Notes: generated by a model from the sequence alone, not told the origin. DNA of 64,000 nucleotides from Ornithoclostridium faecigallinarum (GCA_018713665.1 DVOI01000001.1:1-64000); one strand, 5' to 3'; positions 40,250 to 48,908 are shown, counted from the first letter of the stretch. Numbers and translations are program-made.

Positions 40250-40625
40250 TTCGCTTCTCCTCTTTGTCTTTCATCTCTTTCTCTTTTTGTTTTTGTCTTT
40301 CTTGTTTTGCGTTTGCGCGCCTTGTCTTGATTGTCTCCGCGAGATGCGAAAAGGCGATTACGGGGTGCGTAAAGGTCAGTCGCGGCCCCGAATAGCGCAT
40401 CACGGCGGCAATCTTTTGCCTCATGTCGGGGCGATAGCAATGTATCTTGCAGTTGGAGCAAAACGGCTTGTCGTCCCCGAACGGACACCTCTCGCGGCGC
40501 TGTCGTACATACTCGGCAAGCTCGGCACACTCGGGGCACAATTCACCCTTTTTGCTCTTGTGCTTGCCGCGGCAATACATCGCGATCATCAACTCCACGA
40601 TTTCGAGATCTTTTTGCTTTTCCAT
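40242..40625 (-). CDS. ygbA: YgbA-like protein (nitrous-oxide-stimulated promoter family)
   Basis: A 127-residue cytoplasmic protein with a conserved Cys-rich core: MIAMYCRGKHK, LCPECAELAEYV, RCPFGDDKPFCSNCKIHCYR, then AVMRYSGPRLTFTHPVIAF. Seven or so Cys could hold a metal or iron-sulfur centre. In E. coli ygbA is NsrR-controlled and responds to nitric oxide; the biochemical role is unsettled. The C-terminal 45 residues are an unusual Lys/Glu/Gln-rich tail. The start at 40625 was preferred over one 10 codons upstream because GCGAGG precedes it. First gene of the six-gene operon, directly behind the twin operators. Confidence 0.82.
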   Translation of the reverse strand: MEKQKDLEIVELMIAMYCRGKHKSKKGELCPECAELAEYVRQRRERCPFGDDKPFCSNCKIHCYRPDMRQKIAAVMRYSGPRLTFTHPVIAFSHLAETIKTRRANAKQERQKQKEKEMKDKEEKRND

Positions 40626-40647
40626 ACGCGCCTCGCCGAATAGATTT

Positions 40648-40684
40648 GTTAGCATTGGCTAACCGTCGGTTAGCATACACTAAC
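40648..40684. promoter_or_regulatory. Twin palindromic operators of the YgbA-ABC-ECF operon
   Basis: Two 16-bp sites of form GTTAG-N6-CTAAC: GTTAGCATTGGCTAAC (40648-40663) and GTTAGCATACACTAAC (40669-40684). Centres are 21 bp apart, two helical turns. They lie just downstream of the promoter's start site, ideal for repression. The half-sites recall DtxR/IdeR or TetR operators, but the spacing does not match IdeR and no regulator is encoded nearby. Confidence 0.75.
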
Positions 40685-40696
40685 CTTGCGAAAAAG

Positions 40697-40725
40697 ATTA
40701 TAGCCTCTTTTGTCGCAAAATGCAA
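40697..40725 (-). promoter_or_regulatory. Promoter of the YgbA-ABC-ECF operon
   Basis: Minus strand TTGCAT (40725-40720), 17-bp spacer, TATAAT (40702-40697). Transcript start near 40690, followed at once by the operators. Confidence 0.82.
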
Positions 40726-40765
40726 CCGATCGCAAGGGGTATCGCAAATTTTCTTTGCGTTTTCG

Positions 40766-40790
40766 AAAAAAGGACGCCGGGCGGCGTCCT
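40766..40790 (-). terminator. Terminator of the phosphodiesterase-like lipoprotein gene
   Basis: Minus strand GGACGCC / GGCGTCC, 4-nt loop, six T; 32 bp past the stop. Confidence 0.82.
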
Positions 40791-40821
40791 TTGCACGACG
40801 ATATATTATGATTCGCGCGCA

Positions 40822-41727
40822 TTAAAGCGCGAAGTCGCAAAAAACAGGATAGTGGTCGGTCATCGCGAGCTCTTCGCCGTAGCGGAAAAACGGCTCGGTG
40901 ACTATGCGGTATTCGAGCGGCTGTGCCTGCCCGAGCAATATCATATGATCCCAAAGGTTGTCGCTGTGCTCGGCGACGAACTCCTCGTCGCAGATTACGC
41001 TCTCGGCGGAGTATCTCACGTCGGCGCCGCCTATCGCCGCGACCAGATCGTCGTAATTCGACCCGTCGCCGTAGTCCTCCCCTTCCAGCACGTTGTAGTC
41101 GCCCGCGGCGATCACCGGACAGCCGTGCTTCTGTGCGAGCAGGCGGACTTGTTCGGCGAGCTGCGCTATCTGTGAGGTGCGGTACTCGACCTTTTTCTCG
41201 TCCGTCCCAAGGTCGAAATGCATGGAAGTGACGGCGAACTTTTGCCCGTCCTCGGTGAGGAAAACTCCCCATGCTACCGCGCGGCAGCCGCTGCTGTCAC
41301 GCTTGTCGTATTCGAAGTAGCCGCCGTCGACAAGAGTCAGCTTGTCGGAATTGTAGATCATATTTGTCTTGGTCTTGCCGTCGTGGACGTATTCGTAACC
41401 GTCAAGCCTGCCCTCGAGGCACTTGTACCAATCGCCGCAAAGCTCCTGCAGCGCGACGACGTCGGGCGCATAGTGCTCAAAAAATTTTTCGGCAAGTTGG
41501 GCGCGCGGCTCGACCGGCTCGCCTCCCCACGACTCCATATGCACGAGCATATTGACGGACATCACTCTCACGTCGCTGCCCTCGGCACGCGAGGCATCGG
41601 CGGCATAGAGAGAATCGAACGCCCAATCGGGCAGTTCCTGCGCCTGCGTACATGCACAAAAACACGTCAACAGCGCAAGTACGACGATCGCGGCAAACGC
41701 CGCGGATGCAATGCGTGTTTTGTTCAT
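40822..41727 (-). CDS. Endonuclease/exonuclease/phosphatase-family lipoprotein
   Basis: A 301-residue exported protein. The N-terminus has Lys/Arg, a hydrophobic core and a lipobox ending near CFCAC, so it is probably membrane-anchored outside the cell. The catalytic domain is of the EEP fold (Mg-dependent phosphodiesterases): VMSVNML, VVALQELCGDW (metal Glu), TSMHFDL, PVIAAGDYNV and the terminal TDHYPVFCDF. Substrates of the family range from DNA to sphingomyelin and phosphoinositides; not decidable here. GAGGTAA precedes the ATG. A terminator lies just upstream, so expression may need read-through or an unseen promoter. Confidence 0.87.
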   Translation of the reverse strand: MNKTRIASAAFAAIVVLALLTCFCACTQAQELPDWAFDSLYAADASRAEGSDVRVMSVNMLVHMESWGGEPVEPRAQLAEKFFEHYAPDVVALQELCGDWYKCLEGRLDGYEYVHDGKTKTNMIYNSDKLTLVDGGYFEYDKRDSSGCRAVAWGVFLTEDGQKFAVTSMHFDLGTDEKKVEYRTSQIAQLAEQVRLLAQKHGCPVIAAGDYNVLEGEDYGDGSNYDDLVAAIGGADVRYSAESVICDEEFVAEHSDNLWDHMILLGQAQPLEYRIVTEPFFRYGEELAMTDHYPVFCDFAL

Positions 41728-41736
41728 ATTTACCTC

Positions 41737-41763
41737 AAAAAAAGCCCGCGCCGAAGCGCGGGC
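41737..41763 (-). terminator. Terminator of the beta-rich lipoprotein gene
   Basis: Minus strand GCCCGCGC / GCGCGGGC, 4-nt loop, seven T; 12 bp past the stop. Confidence 0.88.
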
Positions 41764-41775
41764 GGTCTGTCTTGG

Positions 41776-43308
41776 TTACTCCTCTTCGGGAGCGGGATTG
41801 TTGGTGATGTAGGTCTCCTTGTCCGCGTCCGTCATGAACTTGGGGATCGTGCCGTCCTCGGTCTTGTCGGATTCCTCATATCCGCTTGCCATCTTGCCCT
41901 CGGAGACGTCATCAATGCCGTCCTCCATAAATGTCGCGGGGATGTCCATGCGGAAGGTGTAGCTGTAGGTGTTGTCGATGTAGTACAGCGCTCCGTCTAC
42001 AATCGTCGGGACGAGCCACGAGGTGTTGATTGCGTCCGCGCTGACGCGGTGCGCCTCCGGCATCGGGGCGGCAGCGTCGTTCGCCTTGGCGAGAAGTCCC
42101 GTAGCGACATAGAGGTTGTTGGAGACGATGTAGTAGAGCGTGTCGCTCGCGACGTCATACTCGAGCACGGTCGCGGAGCCGGACAACGCATAGTCTTCGG
42201 CGTCGATTGTGACCTGCACGCCGTCCGCGGCAATTGGCTTGTAGACGGTGAACACGTTGGACGAGAGCACCGCCGCGCCGTTGTCGAGCCCGATGTGTAT
42301 GATGCCCGACAGCGAAGACTCGGCGAGTTTGACCTCTTTGGTCTTGTCAAACGACGGAGCCGCGCCGGTGAACTTGATACCGTAGGTGCGCGCGCTCGAA
42401 TCCACGCCGGCCGCTGCGGTCCTGGTGTAGTAGAGCGTCACGCCGTCCGCGTCGTCGCCGACCGAGAGCACGGAGATTGTGTATTGATTCTCTCTGTCTC
42501 CGACCGCGCCGTCCTTGCCCCACGTCGTCGCGTCAATCAACTTGATCGGCTCGCCGCCGTTGGTCGCGTACAGCTCGTTGCCGTAAACATTGCCCTCTTC
42601 GGAATCGGACGTCTTGGTATAGAAGACGTAGTCCTTGACGCTGCCCTCAGCGGCGTTGGGGTCGTAAGTGTCGTTGTGGTGGAAGGTGACCGCCGAGATG
42701 TTGTCGTCAATCACGGTCGCCGCCTTGTCCACCGCGGACGCGGTGTAGCCGACCTTGTAGAGCGTGCCGCTGTTGTAGTAGATGAGCGCGTTCGGGGTGA
42801 ACACGTAGTTGACGGTCGCGCCCTCAACCATCGTAATCAGCTGAGTGCCGGTGCCGTCAATCTTGGTGCGGTAGTATTCGAGGAAATCGACCTGAACGAC
42901 GCCGTCACGGTCGGTCTTGGTCGTCGGAGAGACATAGTAAATCCACTCGCCGAAGAGGTAGATGCCGCCCGAAGCGTACGAGGTCATGAACATCTTGGGG
43001 ACGACCACAGCGGTGTCGGTCAACGTCCCGTCCTCGCCGATTTTGCTCTTCATGATGCTGCCCTTGACGGACGCTTTGCCGAAGTAGTTGTCGGACGGCG
43101 CGGTGATGTTGTCGGTGCTGTCGTGACCGTTGATGTAGTAGAGCCAATCTCCCTGCTTGACCGCAAGGGAGCCGTTGTTCTCGACGACGGCGTTTGCGTC
43201 GCCGCCCTCAACGGGGCCCCATTCAAAGCTTTGACCGCATGCGGCAAGAGCCGCCACCATGCAGATGAGCAGCGCCGCTATCAAAACTTTTTTGAATGCT
43301 TTCGTCAT
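41776..43308 (-). CDS. Beta-rich lipoprotein, probable beta-propeller
   Basis: A 510-residue exported lipoprotein of unknown function (lipobox LAACG, Cys about 24). The mature part repeats a display-like unit: WLYYINGHDSTD, WIYYVSPTTKTDRDG, ALIYYNSGTLYKVG, TLYYIVSNNLYVATG, ALYYIDNTYSYTF. These Tyr-Tyr strand pairs resemble DUF5050-type beta-propellers of Clostridial surface proteins. The C-terminal 50 residues are acidic. It has its own promoter (43355-43383) and terminator and CAGGAGTA before the ATG. No catalytic motif is visible; a binding or scaffold role is a guess. Confidence 0.82.
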   Translation of the reverse strand: MTKAFKKVLIAALLICMVAALAACGQSFEWGPVEGGDANAVVENNGSLAVKQGDWLYYINGHDSTDNITAPSDNYFGKASVKGSIMKSKIGEDGTLTDTAVVVPKMFMTSYASGGIYLFGEWIYYVSPTTKTDRDGVVQVDFLEYYRTKIDGTGTQLITMVEGATVNYVFTPNALIYYNSGTLYKVGYTASAVDKAATVIDDNISAVTFHHNDTYDPNAAEGSVKDYVFYTKTSDSEEGNVYGNELYATNGGEPIKLIDATTWGKDGAVGDRENQYTISVLSVGDDADGVTLYYTRTAAAGVDSSARTYGIKFTGAAPSFDKTKEVKLAESSLSGIIHIGLDNGAAVLSSNVFTVYKPIAADGVQVTIDAEDYALSGSATVLEYDVASDTLYYIVSNNLYVATGLLAKANDAAAPMPEAHRVSADAINTSWLVPTIVDGALYYIDNTYSYTFRMDIPATFMEDGIDDVSEGKMASGYEESDKTEDGTIPKFMTDADKETYITNNPAPEEE

Positions 43309-43354
43309 ATTTTACTCCTGTATATGCGTCTGCGAATATTTCACAAGTATATAC

Positions 43355-43383
43355 ATTATAATATACCGCCCGCGAATTGGCAA
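43355..43383 (-). promoter_or_regulatory. Promoter of the beta-rich lipoprotein gene
   Basis: Minus strand TTGCCA (43383-43378), 17-bp spacer, TATAAT (43360-43355). The rest of the gap up to 43615 shows nothing I recognise. Confidence 0.75.
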
Positions 43384-43615
43384 ACGTTTTTTGCGCAAAA
43401 ATTACGCTTGCGCGGACAAATGCGGCTCAAAATACAAAAAACCGCCGTCCCGTGCGGTTCCGTTTCTGCGTCCGAGCCTCTTCTCGAAACGCCTTTTTGA
43501 TTGTATCGACGTCGGCCTTCGACGGATTCCTCACCGCTCCGACCGACACGAAGAACGACGCTTTGGCGCCGCCGCAAAACCGCCGTTCGTTCGAAAAATC
43601 TTGACCTGTATGCGG

Positions 43616-44320
43616 TTATTCCCCTCGTTTTGCCGCTTCGTATTCGGCGAGCGAACGCTTTGACCAGTCAATCGGGCGCATGCCGTGCGCGGTCAAAAAC
43701 TCGTTCGCCTTGGAGAAGTGGCGGCACTCCAAAAAACCTTGATAGAACGACAGCGGACTCGGGTGCACGCTCTCGAGTACGAGGTGTCGAGACTTGTCTA
43801 TCATCGCGCCCTTGCGCTTGGCGTAGCCGCCCCAAAGCATGAACACGAGCGGTTTTTGCCGCGCCGCGAGCATCGCGACGACCGCGTCGGTGAACCTCTC
43901 CCAGCCCTTGCCGGCATGGCTTTGCGGTCTGCCCTCGCGCACCGTAAGCACGCTGTTGAGCAGCAGCACGCCCTGCTTCGCCCAGCCGCGCAAGTCGCCG
44001 CAGCTCGTAGGCTCTATCCCGAGGTCGTATTGCAACGCCTTGTAGATGTTGACGAGCGACGGCGGACACGCAATCCCCTCGCCGACCGAAAAGCACAAGC
44101 CGTTGGCTTGCCCCGCGCCGTGATAGGGGTCCTGACCCAAGATGACGACCTCGGTATCGTCGTACGAAGAATACTCGAACGCCGCCAAGATTTCCTTCAT
44201 CGGCGGATATACCCTGCCGTTGCGGTACTCTTCGCGCAAAAAGTCGCGCAGTTTCGCCATATATTCGCTCGACGTCTCCGCGGCGAGCTTTTGATCCCAA
44301 TCGTTGCCCAAATGCGTCAT
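43616..44320 (-). CDS. ung: Uracil-DNA glycosylase
   Basis: Removes uracil from DNA in base-excision repair. The 234 residues carry the family-1 motifs: VVILGQDPYHGAGQANGLCFS (water-activating Asp), GVLLLNSVLTV (uracil contact), FMLWGGYAKRKG and SVHPSPLSFYQG. The start at 44320 matches the usual N-terminus; a longer in-frame start upstream lies before the promoter. No Shine-Dalgarno sequence is seen; a TACAAT box ends 6 nt before the ATG, so a leaderless mRNA is likely. Divergent from the PHP gene at 44410. Confidence 0.95.
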   Translation of the reverse strand: MTHLGNDWDQKLAAETSSEYMAKLRDFLREEYRNGRVYPPMKEILAAFEYSSYDDTEVVILGQDPYHGAGQANGLCFSVGEGIACPPSLVNIYKALQYDLGIEPTSCGDLRGWAKQGVLLLNSVLTVREGRPQSHAGKGWERFTDAVVAMLAARQKPLVFMLWGGYAKRKGAMIDKSRHLVLESVHPSPLSFYQGFLECRHFSKANEFLTAHGMRPIDWSKRSLAEYEAAKRGE

Positions 44321-44326
44321 AGCGAT

Positions 44327-44356
44327 ATTGTACACCCAGGGAGCGGCGTTTGTCAA
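44327..44356 (-). promoter_or_regulatory. ung promoter (leaderless arrangement)
   Basis: Minus strand TTGACA (44356-44351), 18-bp spacer, TACAAT (44332-44327); 6 nt then the start codon. Confidence 0.78.
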
Positions 44357-44373
44357 CGCGCGCCCGCATACGA

Positions 44374-44403
44374 TTGACATCCGCCGCGCCGAAGTTGTAA
44401 ACT
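44374..44403 (+). promoter_or_regulatory. Promoter of the PHP-rsmF pair (leaderless arrangement)
   Basis: TTGACA (44374-44379), 18-bp spacer, TAAACT (44398-44403); 6 nt then the ATG at 44410. Confidence 0.62.
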
Positions 44404-44409
44404 GTAGGC

Positions 44410-45225
44410 ATGAAAGAGATCATCGATTGCCATACTCATTGTGACTTTTCTCACGACAGCACGGCGCCGGCGCGCGACATGATCGAAGGCGCGCTCGCCA
44501 AGGGGCTGTCCTATTTTGCGATCACCGACCACTGCGACAAGGACTGCGAGGTCTTGCCCGGCTACGAATATATCCGCCAAATCGACCTTCCTCGCCGCTT
44601 TGAAGAGATAGAGCGCCTGCGCGACGAATACCGCGGCATGCTCGACGTCGCCGTCGGGATAGAATACGGCTGGCTTGCCGCCGCCGACCCTCTTTACATC
44701 GAGATAAACAAGCAATACGAGACGGACATCGTCATCAACTCCGTCCACCTCGTGTCGGGCGAGGACTGCTACTTCGCGCCCTTCTTCGACAAGCGCACCC
44801 GGCGCGAAGCGTACACCGAATACCTTCAAGACGTGTCCGCGAGCGTGGACGCGCCGTACGATTACGACGTCATCGGCCACATAGGCTATGTGATACGCAA
44901 GGCTCCGTATGAGGACAAAGTGATGCGCTACGCCGACTACTCCGACCTGCTCGACGAGATCTTGCGCAAGCTGATCGCAAAGGGCAAAGCTCTCGAGCTC
45001 AACAGCCACGCCGAAGGGACGGGGCTGGACTTTTTGCCCGAACCGGACACTCTGCGCCGCTACCGTGAACTTGGCGGCGAGCTGGTGACATTCGGCTCGG
45101 ACGCCCACGCTTCCGAGAATATTGCGCGCAATTTCGACCTTGTCTGCGAGGCGCTCAAAGCGGCGGGATTCAAGTATCTGTTCAAATACAAGGCGCATTC
45201 GCCGATTGCGATAAAGTTGGATTGA
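44410..45225 (+). CDS. PHP-domain histidinol-phosphatase-like protein
   Basis: A 271-residue metal phosphatase of the HisK/HisJ type. Motifs: IIDCHTHCDFSHDSTA, FAITDHCD, GIEYGWL, DIVINSVHLVSG, DVIGHIGY, LELNSHAEGT and VTFGSDAHASENI. It could finish histidine synthesis or act on another phosphomonoester; no his genes are nearby, so the specific role is open. The ATG lies 6 nt after a -10 box without a Shine-Dalgarno sequence. It precedes the methylase gene by 22 bp. Confidence 0.88.
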   Translation: MKEIIDCHTHCDFSHDSTAPARDMIEGALAKGLSYFAITDHCDKDCEVLPGYEYIRQIDLPRRFEEIERLRDEYRGMLDVAVGIEYGWLAAADPLYIEINKQYETDIVINSVHLVSGEDCYFAPFFDKRTRREAYTEYLQDVSASVDAPYDYDVIGHIGYVIRKAPYEDKVMRYADYSDLLDEILRKLIAKGKALELNSHAEGTGLDFLPEPDTLRRYRELGGELVTFGSDAHASENIARNFDLVCEALKAAGFKYLFKYKAHSPIAIKLD

Positions 45226-45244
45226 CGCACACGGGCACGAAAAA
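45226..45244 (+). repeat. Dispersed ACACGGGCACGAAAA-type motif, best copy
   Basis: CGCACACGGGCACGAAAAA, immediately after the PHP stop and just before the rsmF start codon, where a Shine-Dalgarno sequence would be expected. Confidence 0.5.
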
Positions 45245-45247
45245 ACT

Positions 45248-46600
45248 ATGACGAAATACGATGCATACACCGAACGCATAAAACGCCTTCTTCCCGACGA
45301 GTGGGAGGCGTTTTTGCGCGCCTCGGCATGCGCTCCGTCGCTGAGAGTAAACACCTTGAAAATGACGTCGGCGCGGCTCGAACCCCTGCTCGGCGTGCCG
45401 CTCGACCCCGTCGAATGGTGCGAGGACGGACGCTACTATCCCGAAGATTTTGCCGCCGGCAAGACGACGCTTCACGAAGCGGGAGCGTACTACATCCAAG
45501 AGGCGAGCGCAATGCTTCCGGCAACTCTGCTCGACGCGCGCCCGAGCGAACTCGTCCTCGACCTGTGCGCCGCTCCGGGGGGTAAGAGCGGTCAGCTCGC
45601 CGCCGCGATGAAGGGCGAGGGGCTTCTCGTCTGCAACGAGGTCGTACCCTCTCGCGCCGCGATTCTGTCGCGCAACATCGAGAGGCTGGGCGTACGCAAC
45701 GCCGTCGTACTCAACGAGAGCGTGCCGCGGCTGCAGACGCGCTTTCCTTCCGCATTCGACAAGGTCTTGGTCGACGCGCCGTGTTCGGGCGAGGGCATGT
45801 TCGCCAAAGATCCTAACGCACGCGCCGAATGGACGGCGGACTCTCCGACGATATGCGCGGCGCGCCAAAAGGCAATCTTGGACAGCGCGGCGGCGATGCT
45901 CAAATCGGGCGGCGTGCTCTGTTACAGCACCTGCACCTTCGCCCCCGAAGAGAACGAATTGCAAGTCGAAGACTTTTTGCGCTCTCATCCCGAGTTCGAA
46001 CTTGTCAAACTTCGCACCGCGATTCCGCAGCCTCGTCTTGCCGACTTTGTGCCGAAAGCCGTCGCGTCGAAGTGCGTGCGCGTCATGCCTCACCTTGCGC
46101 GCGGCAACGGGCACTTCTGCGCGCTGATGCGCAAGACTGACGGCGATGACATCTCCCTTCCGAAGGGGAAATATTCCGTCCCCCGCGCGATGGCGCGCGT
46201 CTGGGACGACTTTGCGAAAAGCGCTCTCAAAACAACGTCGATTGCCCCCAATGCGGCGTTCGGCGACTCCCTCGTCATGCTTCCGGAATGCTGTCCCGAC
46301 CTGTCCGGGCTCAAGATCTTGCGCTCGGGCTTGAGGCTGGGCGACGTCGTCAAGGGCAGACTCGACCCCTCGCACTCGCTCGCCGCCGCACTCTCGGCGG
46401 ACGACGCGACAAATGTACTCAATCTGCCGCACGACAGCCGCGCAGCGCGCGACTATCTGTTCGGCGCGACGCTCGAGAGCGACGCGCGCGGCTGGTGTTT
46501 GGTCGCGGCGAGCGGCTGTTCGCTGGGCTGGGGCAAAGGCTCGGACGGCACAATCAAAAATCACTATCCCAAAGGCTTGCGCCCGACGCGCAGCCACTGA
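45248..46600 (+). CDS. rRNA m5C methyltransferase, RsmF/NOL1-NOP2-Sun family
   Basis: A 450-residue SAM-dependent RNA cytosine-5 methyltransferase. Motifs: the SAM site LDLCAAPGGKSGQLA, the catalytic-loop DAPCSGEGMF and the second Cys in CYSTCTFAPEEN. The C-terminal extension (from about 300, with LKILRSGLRLGDV) matches the RsmF-type PUA-like tail that reads 16S rRNA near C1407. Expressed with the upstream PHP gene. No Shine-Dalgarno sequence precedes the ATG; the dispersed motif occupies that space. Confidence 0.92.
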   Translation: MTKYDAYTERIKRLLPDEWEAFLRASACAPSLRVNTLKMTSARLEPLLGVPLDPVEWCEDGRYYPEDFAAGKTTLHEAGAYYIQEASAMLPATLLDARPSELVLDLCAAPGGKSGQLAAAMKGEGLLVCNEVVPSRAAILSRNIERLGVRNAVVLNESVPRLQTRFPSAFDKVLVDAPCSGEGMFAKDPNARAEWTADSPTICAARQKAILDSAAAMLKSGGVLCYSTCTFAPEENELQVEDFLRSHPEFELVKLRTAIPQPRLADFVPKAVASKCVRVMPHLARGNGHFCALMRKTDGDDISLPKGKYSVPRAMARVWDDFAKSALKTTSIAPNAAFGDSLVMLPECCPDLSGLKILRSGLRLGDVVKGRLDPSHSLAAALSADDATNVLNLPHDSRAARDYLFGATLESDARGWCLVAASGCSLGWGKGSDGTIKNHYPKGLRPTRSH

Positions 46601-46621
46601 TTTTTGACTTGCTTTTACGCA

Positions 46622-46660
46622 TAAAAAACGGCCTCGCGTTTTGCGAAGCCGTCGTTTTTT
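46622..46660. terminator. Bidirectional terminator between rsmF-like and capD-like genes
   Basis: Stem ACGGCCTCGC / GCGAAGCCGT (one mismatch) with a GTTTT loop. T runs follow on both strands, serving both converging genes. Confidence 0.85.
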
Positions 46661-48860
46661 ATTTGCGTTTTGCGCTCTGTTTTTTGCCGCCGCCCTTTGG
46701 CTTTCCCGTCTTTTCTTTGGACTTTTCCTCTTTACCGTCTTCGGCGGATTGTTCCGGCTCTGCCCTTTCGGAGGCCTCTTCCGTGACCGGCTCGGGCTTG
46801 CCGCCGCTCTCTTGTGCCGGCGCCTGTTTGCCGGCGTCCGTCTCTTTGCTCGCCTTCTCCTCTTCCGCCCTGACCTTTTCGGCGTACTCCTTTTGATATT
46901 GAGCGTCCTTCTTCATCATCTGCTCAAAGTAGACGGTGTCGTGATGAAAGGTCGGCACGAGCACTTTGAGCTGATCGACGACAGCCTGTTTGTCGTTGGA
47001 CGCGCATATGTCGCGCATTTTCTCGATCTCGGCGATGAACTTGTCCGCGTCGATGTGCACCTGCTTGCCGATGAAGATCTTGTTGTTGTCCGTCTTGCGC
47101 AGGCCTTCCTCTTTCATCAACAGCTCTTCGTACAGCTTTTCGCCGGGACGAAGTCCCGTGAACTTGATTTGAATGTCCTCATAGGGCGTATAGCCCATCA
47201 TCTTGATCATGTTCTCGGCGAGAGTTACAATCTTGACCGGCTCGCCCATATCGAGCACGAAGATTTCGCCGCCGTGAGCGTACGCGCCGGCTTGCAGCAC
47301 GAGGCTGACCGCCTCGGGAATCGTCATGAAGTATCTGATGATTTCGGGGTGAGTGACGGTGACGGGACCGCCCTTTTTTATTTGCTCTTTGAACAGCGGT
47401 ATCACCGACCCGTTGGAGCCGAGCACGTTGCCGAACCTGACCGCGGCGAACTCGGTGACCGAATTGCCGTAAAGCTGGTGCATGGTCTCGATGATCTCTT
47501 CGCAGCAGCGCTTTGTCGCGCCCATGACGTTGGTGGGGTTGACCGCCTTGTCGGTGGAGATCATGATGAACTTGCCGACTTTGTATTCGTACGAAAGCCT
47601 GACGACGTTGAGCGTGCCGAACACGTTGTTTTTGACCGCCTCTTCGGGGTTGGTCTCCATCAGCGGCACGTGTTTGTGCGCGGCGGCGTGGAAGACGATT
47701 TGCGGATGATATTCCTCGAACAGGTCGCGCATCTTGCCCTCGTCCGTGACGGACGCAATCTCGACGTTGAGGTCGACGGCGTCGCCGTAGTTGCGCTTCA
47801 TCTCCTGCTGTATCTCATACGCGCAATTTTCGTATATGTCGAGGATGATTATCCGGCGCGGATTGAACTTCGCAATCTGCCGCACGAGCTCGCTTCCAAT
47901 CGAACCGCCTCCGCCCGTAATCAAGCACACCTTGTCTTGGATATATCCCTTGACGCCCTTGTCGTTGAACGAGATTTGCTCTCTGCCGAGAAGGTCTCCG
48001 ATATTGATATCGCGCGCCTGCCCGACGAGGTCGACATTGTTGATCATCTCGCTCATATAGGGCAATACCTTGAGCTGGCAGCCGGTCTGCATGCACAGCG
48101 ACAAGATGGATTGGCGAGTCTTCGGGTCTATGGAAGGAATCGCAAAGATAATCGTGCTGACGTCGTATTTACGCACGAGTCTGGGGATCTCTTTTGTCGT
48201 ACCGACGACCTCGACGTCGCCGATGATGCGGCCGAGCTTGTCCGGATCGTCGTCGACGAGACAGACGGGATTGTAGATGCTGCTGCCGCGCGACAGCTCC
48301 TCCAAAATCGCGCTGGCGGTGAAGCCGGCGCCGATGATCATGGTGCGCTTTTTCTGACGCGGCAGCGCCCTGTCGCGCAGGCGCGCATAGACCATTTCGT
48401 ATATGAGGCGCGAAACGATGATTACGCCCGTTGTCGAAAAGAAGATGTTGAAGTAGACGGGATAGGCTTTGAGGTTTTCGCCGATCTGTTCAAAGTCCTC
48501 GGCGATGGGCATCTTGCCCGAAAGCCAATGCAAAAACGCCTGGTCGAGAATCGCAAGCAGCACTGTGGCGACGAGCGTCGCTCCGACTATGCGGAGATAG
48601 TCCCTGCCACGCGCATAACGCCACACGACCTTGTTGACCCTGAACGCCCAAAGGCAGATGACGAACAAGACCGCGGCGACCGGCAGCGCCTTGAAGGCGT
48701 TGACAATGATCTCGGTGCCTATGATGTATGCCTGACCGAGAATGACCGATCCCATATAGCATACGCATACCATGAGCGTGTCCGCGATGAGCATCGCCCA
48801 TTCGCGGAGCGTGCGTATGCTGTACGCCTCTTTCTTGATCTTGATCTTGACCTTCTTCAT
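46659..48860 (-). CDS. Membrane nucleoside-diphosphate-sugar dehydratase (CapD/PglF/WbpM-like)
   Basis: A 733-residue inner-membrane enzyme. Four N-terminal helices (to about 170) are followed by a CoA-binding-like Rossmann domain (MIIGAGFTASAIL) and then the SDR domain: VCLITGGGGSIGSEL for NAD(P) and ISTDKAVNPTNVMGATKR in the active site, where Met replaces the usual Tyr of Y-x-x-x-K as in this family. Members make UDP-4-keto-6-deoxy-GlcNAc for capsule or protein glycans. The C-terminal 80 residues are an unusual Glu/Lys/Pro-rich tail. GalE lies upstream on the same strand (97-bp gap). Confidence 0.92.
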   Translation of the reverse strand: MKKVKIKIKKEAYSIRTLREWAMLIADTLMVCVCYMGSVILGQAYIIGTEIIVNAFKALPVAAVLFVICLWAFRVNKVVWRYARGRDYLRIVGATLVATVLLAILDQAFLHWLSGKMPIAEDFEQIGENLKAYPVYFNIFFSTTGVIIVSRLIYEMVYARLRDRALPRQKKRTMIIGAGFTASAILEELSRGSSIYNPVCLVDDDPDKLGRIIGDVEVVGTTKEIPRLVRKYDVSTIIFAIPSIDPKTRQSILSLCMQTGCQLKVLPYMSEMINNVDLVGQARDINIGDLLGREQISFNDKGVKGYIQDKVCLITGGGGSIGSELVRQIAKFNPRRIIILDIYENCAYEIQQEMKRNYGDAVDLNVEIASVTDEGKMRDLFEEYHPQIVFHAAAHKHVPLMETNPEEAVKNNVFGTLNVVRLSYEYKVGKFIMISTDKAVNPTNVMGATKRCCEEIIETMHQLYGNSVTEFAAVRFGNVLGSNGSVIPLFKEQIKKGGPVTVTHPEIIRYFMTIPEAVSLVLQAGAYAHGGEIFVLDMGEPVKIVTLAENMIKMMGYTPYEDIQIKFTGLRPGEKLYEELLMKEEGLRKTDNNKIFIGKQVHIDADKFIAEIEKMRDICASNDKQAVVDQLKVLVPTFHHDTVYFEQMMKKDAQYQKEYAEKVRAEEEKASKETDAGKQAPAQESGGKPEPVTEEASERAEPEQSAEDGKEEKSKEKTGKPKGGGKKQSAKRK

Positions 48861-48908
48861 CTTCCTTGTCCCGCCATACCTTTGCGGCGATGTTCCTCTT
48901 CTCTATTA

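Noticed and set aside
41218..43500. A 760-codon open frame on the plus strand
   Set aside because: It lies antisense to the phosphodiesterase and beta-rich lipoprotein genes. Its translation is Arg/Val/Asp-rich without domains, a side effect of high GC, while the minus strand gives clear signal peptides and motifs.
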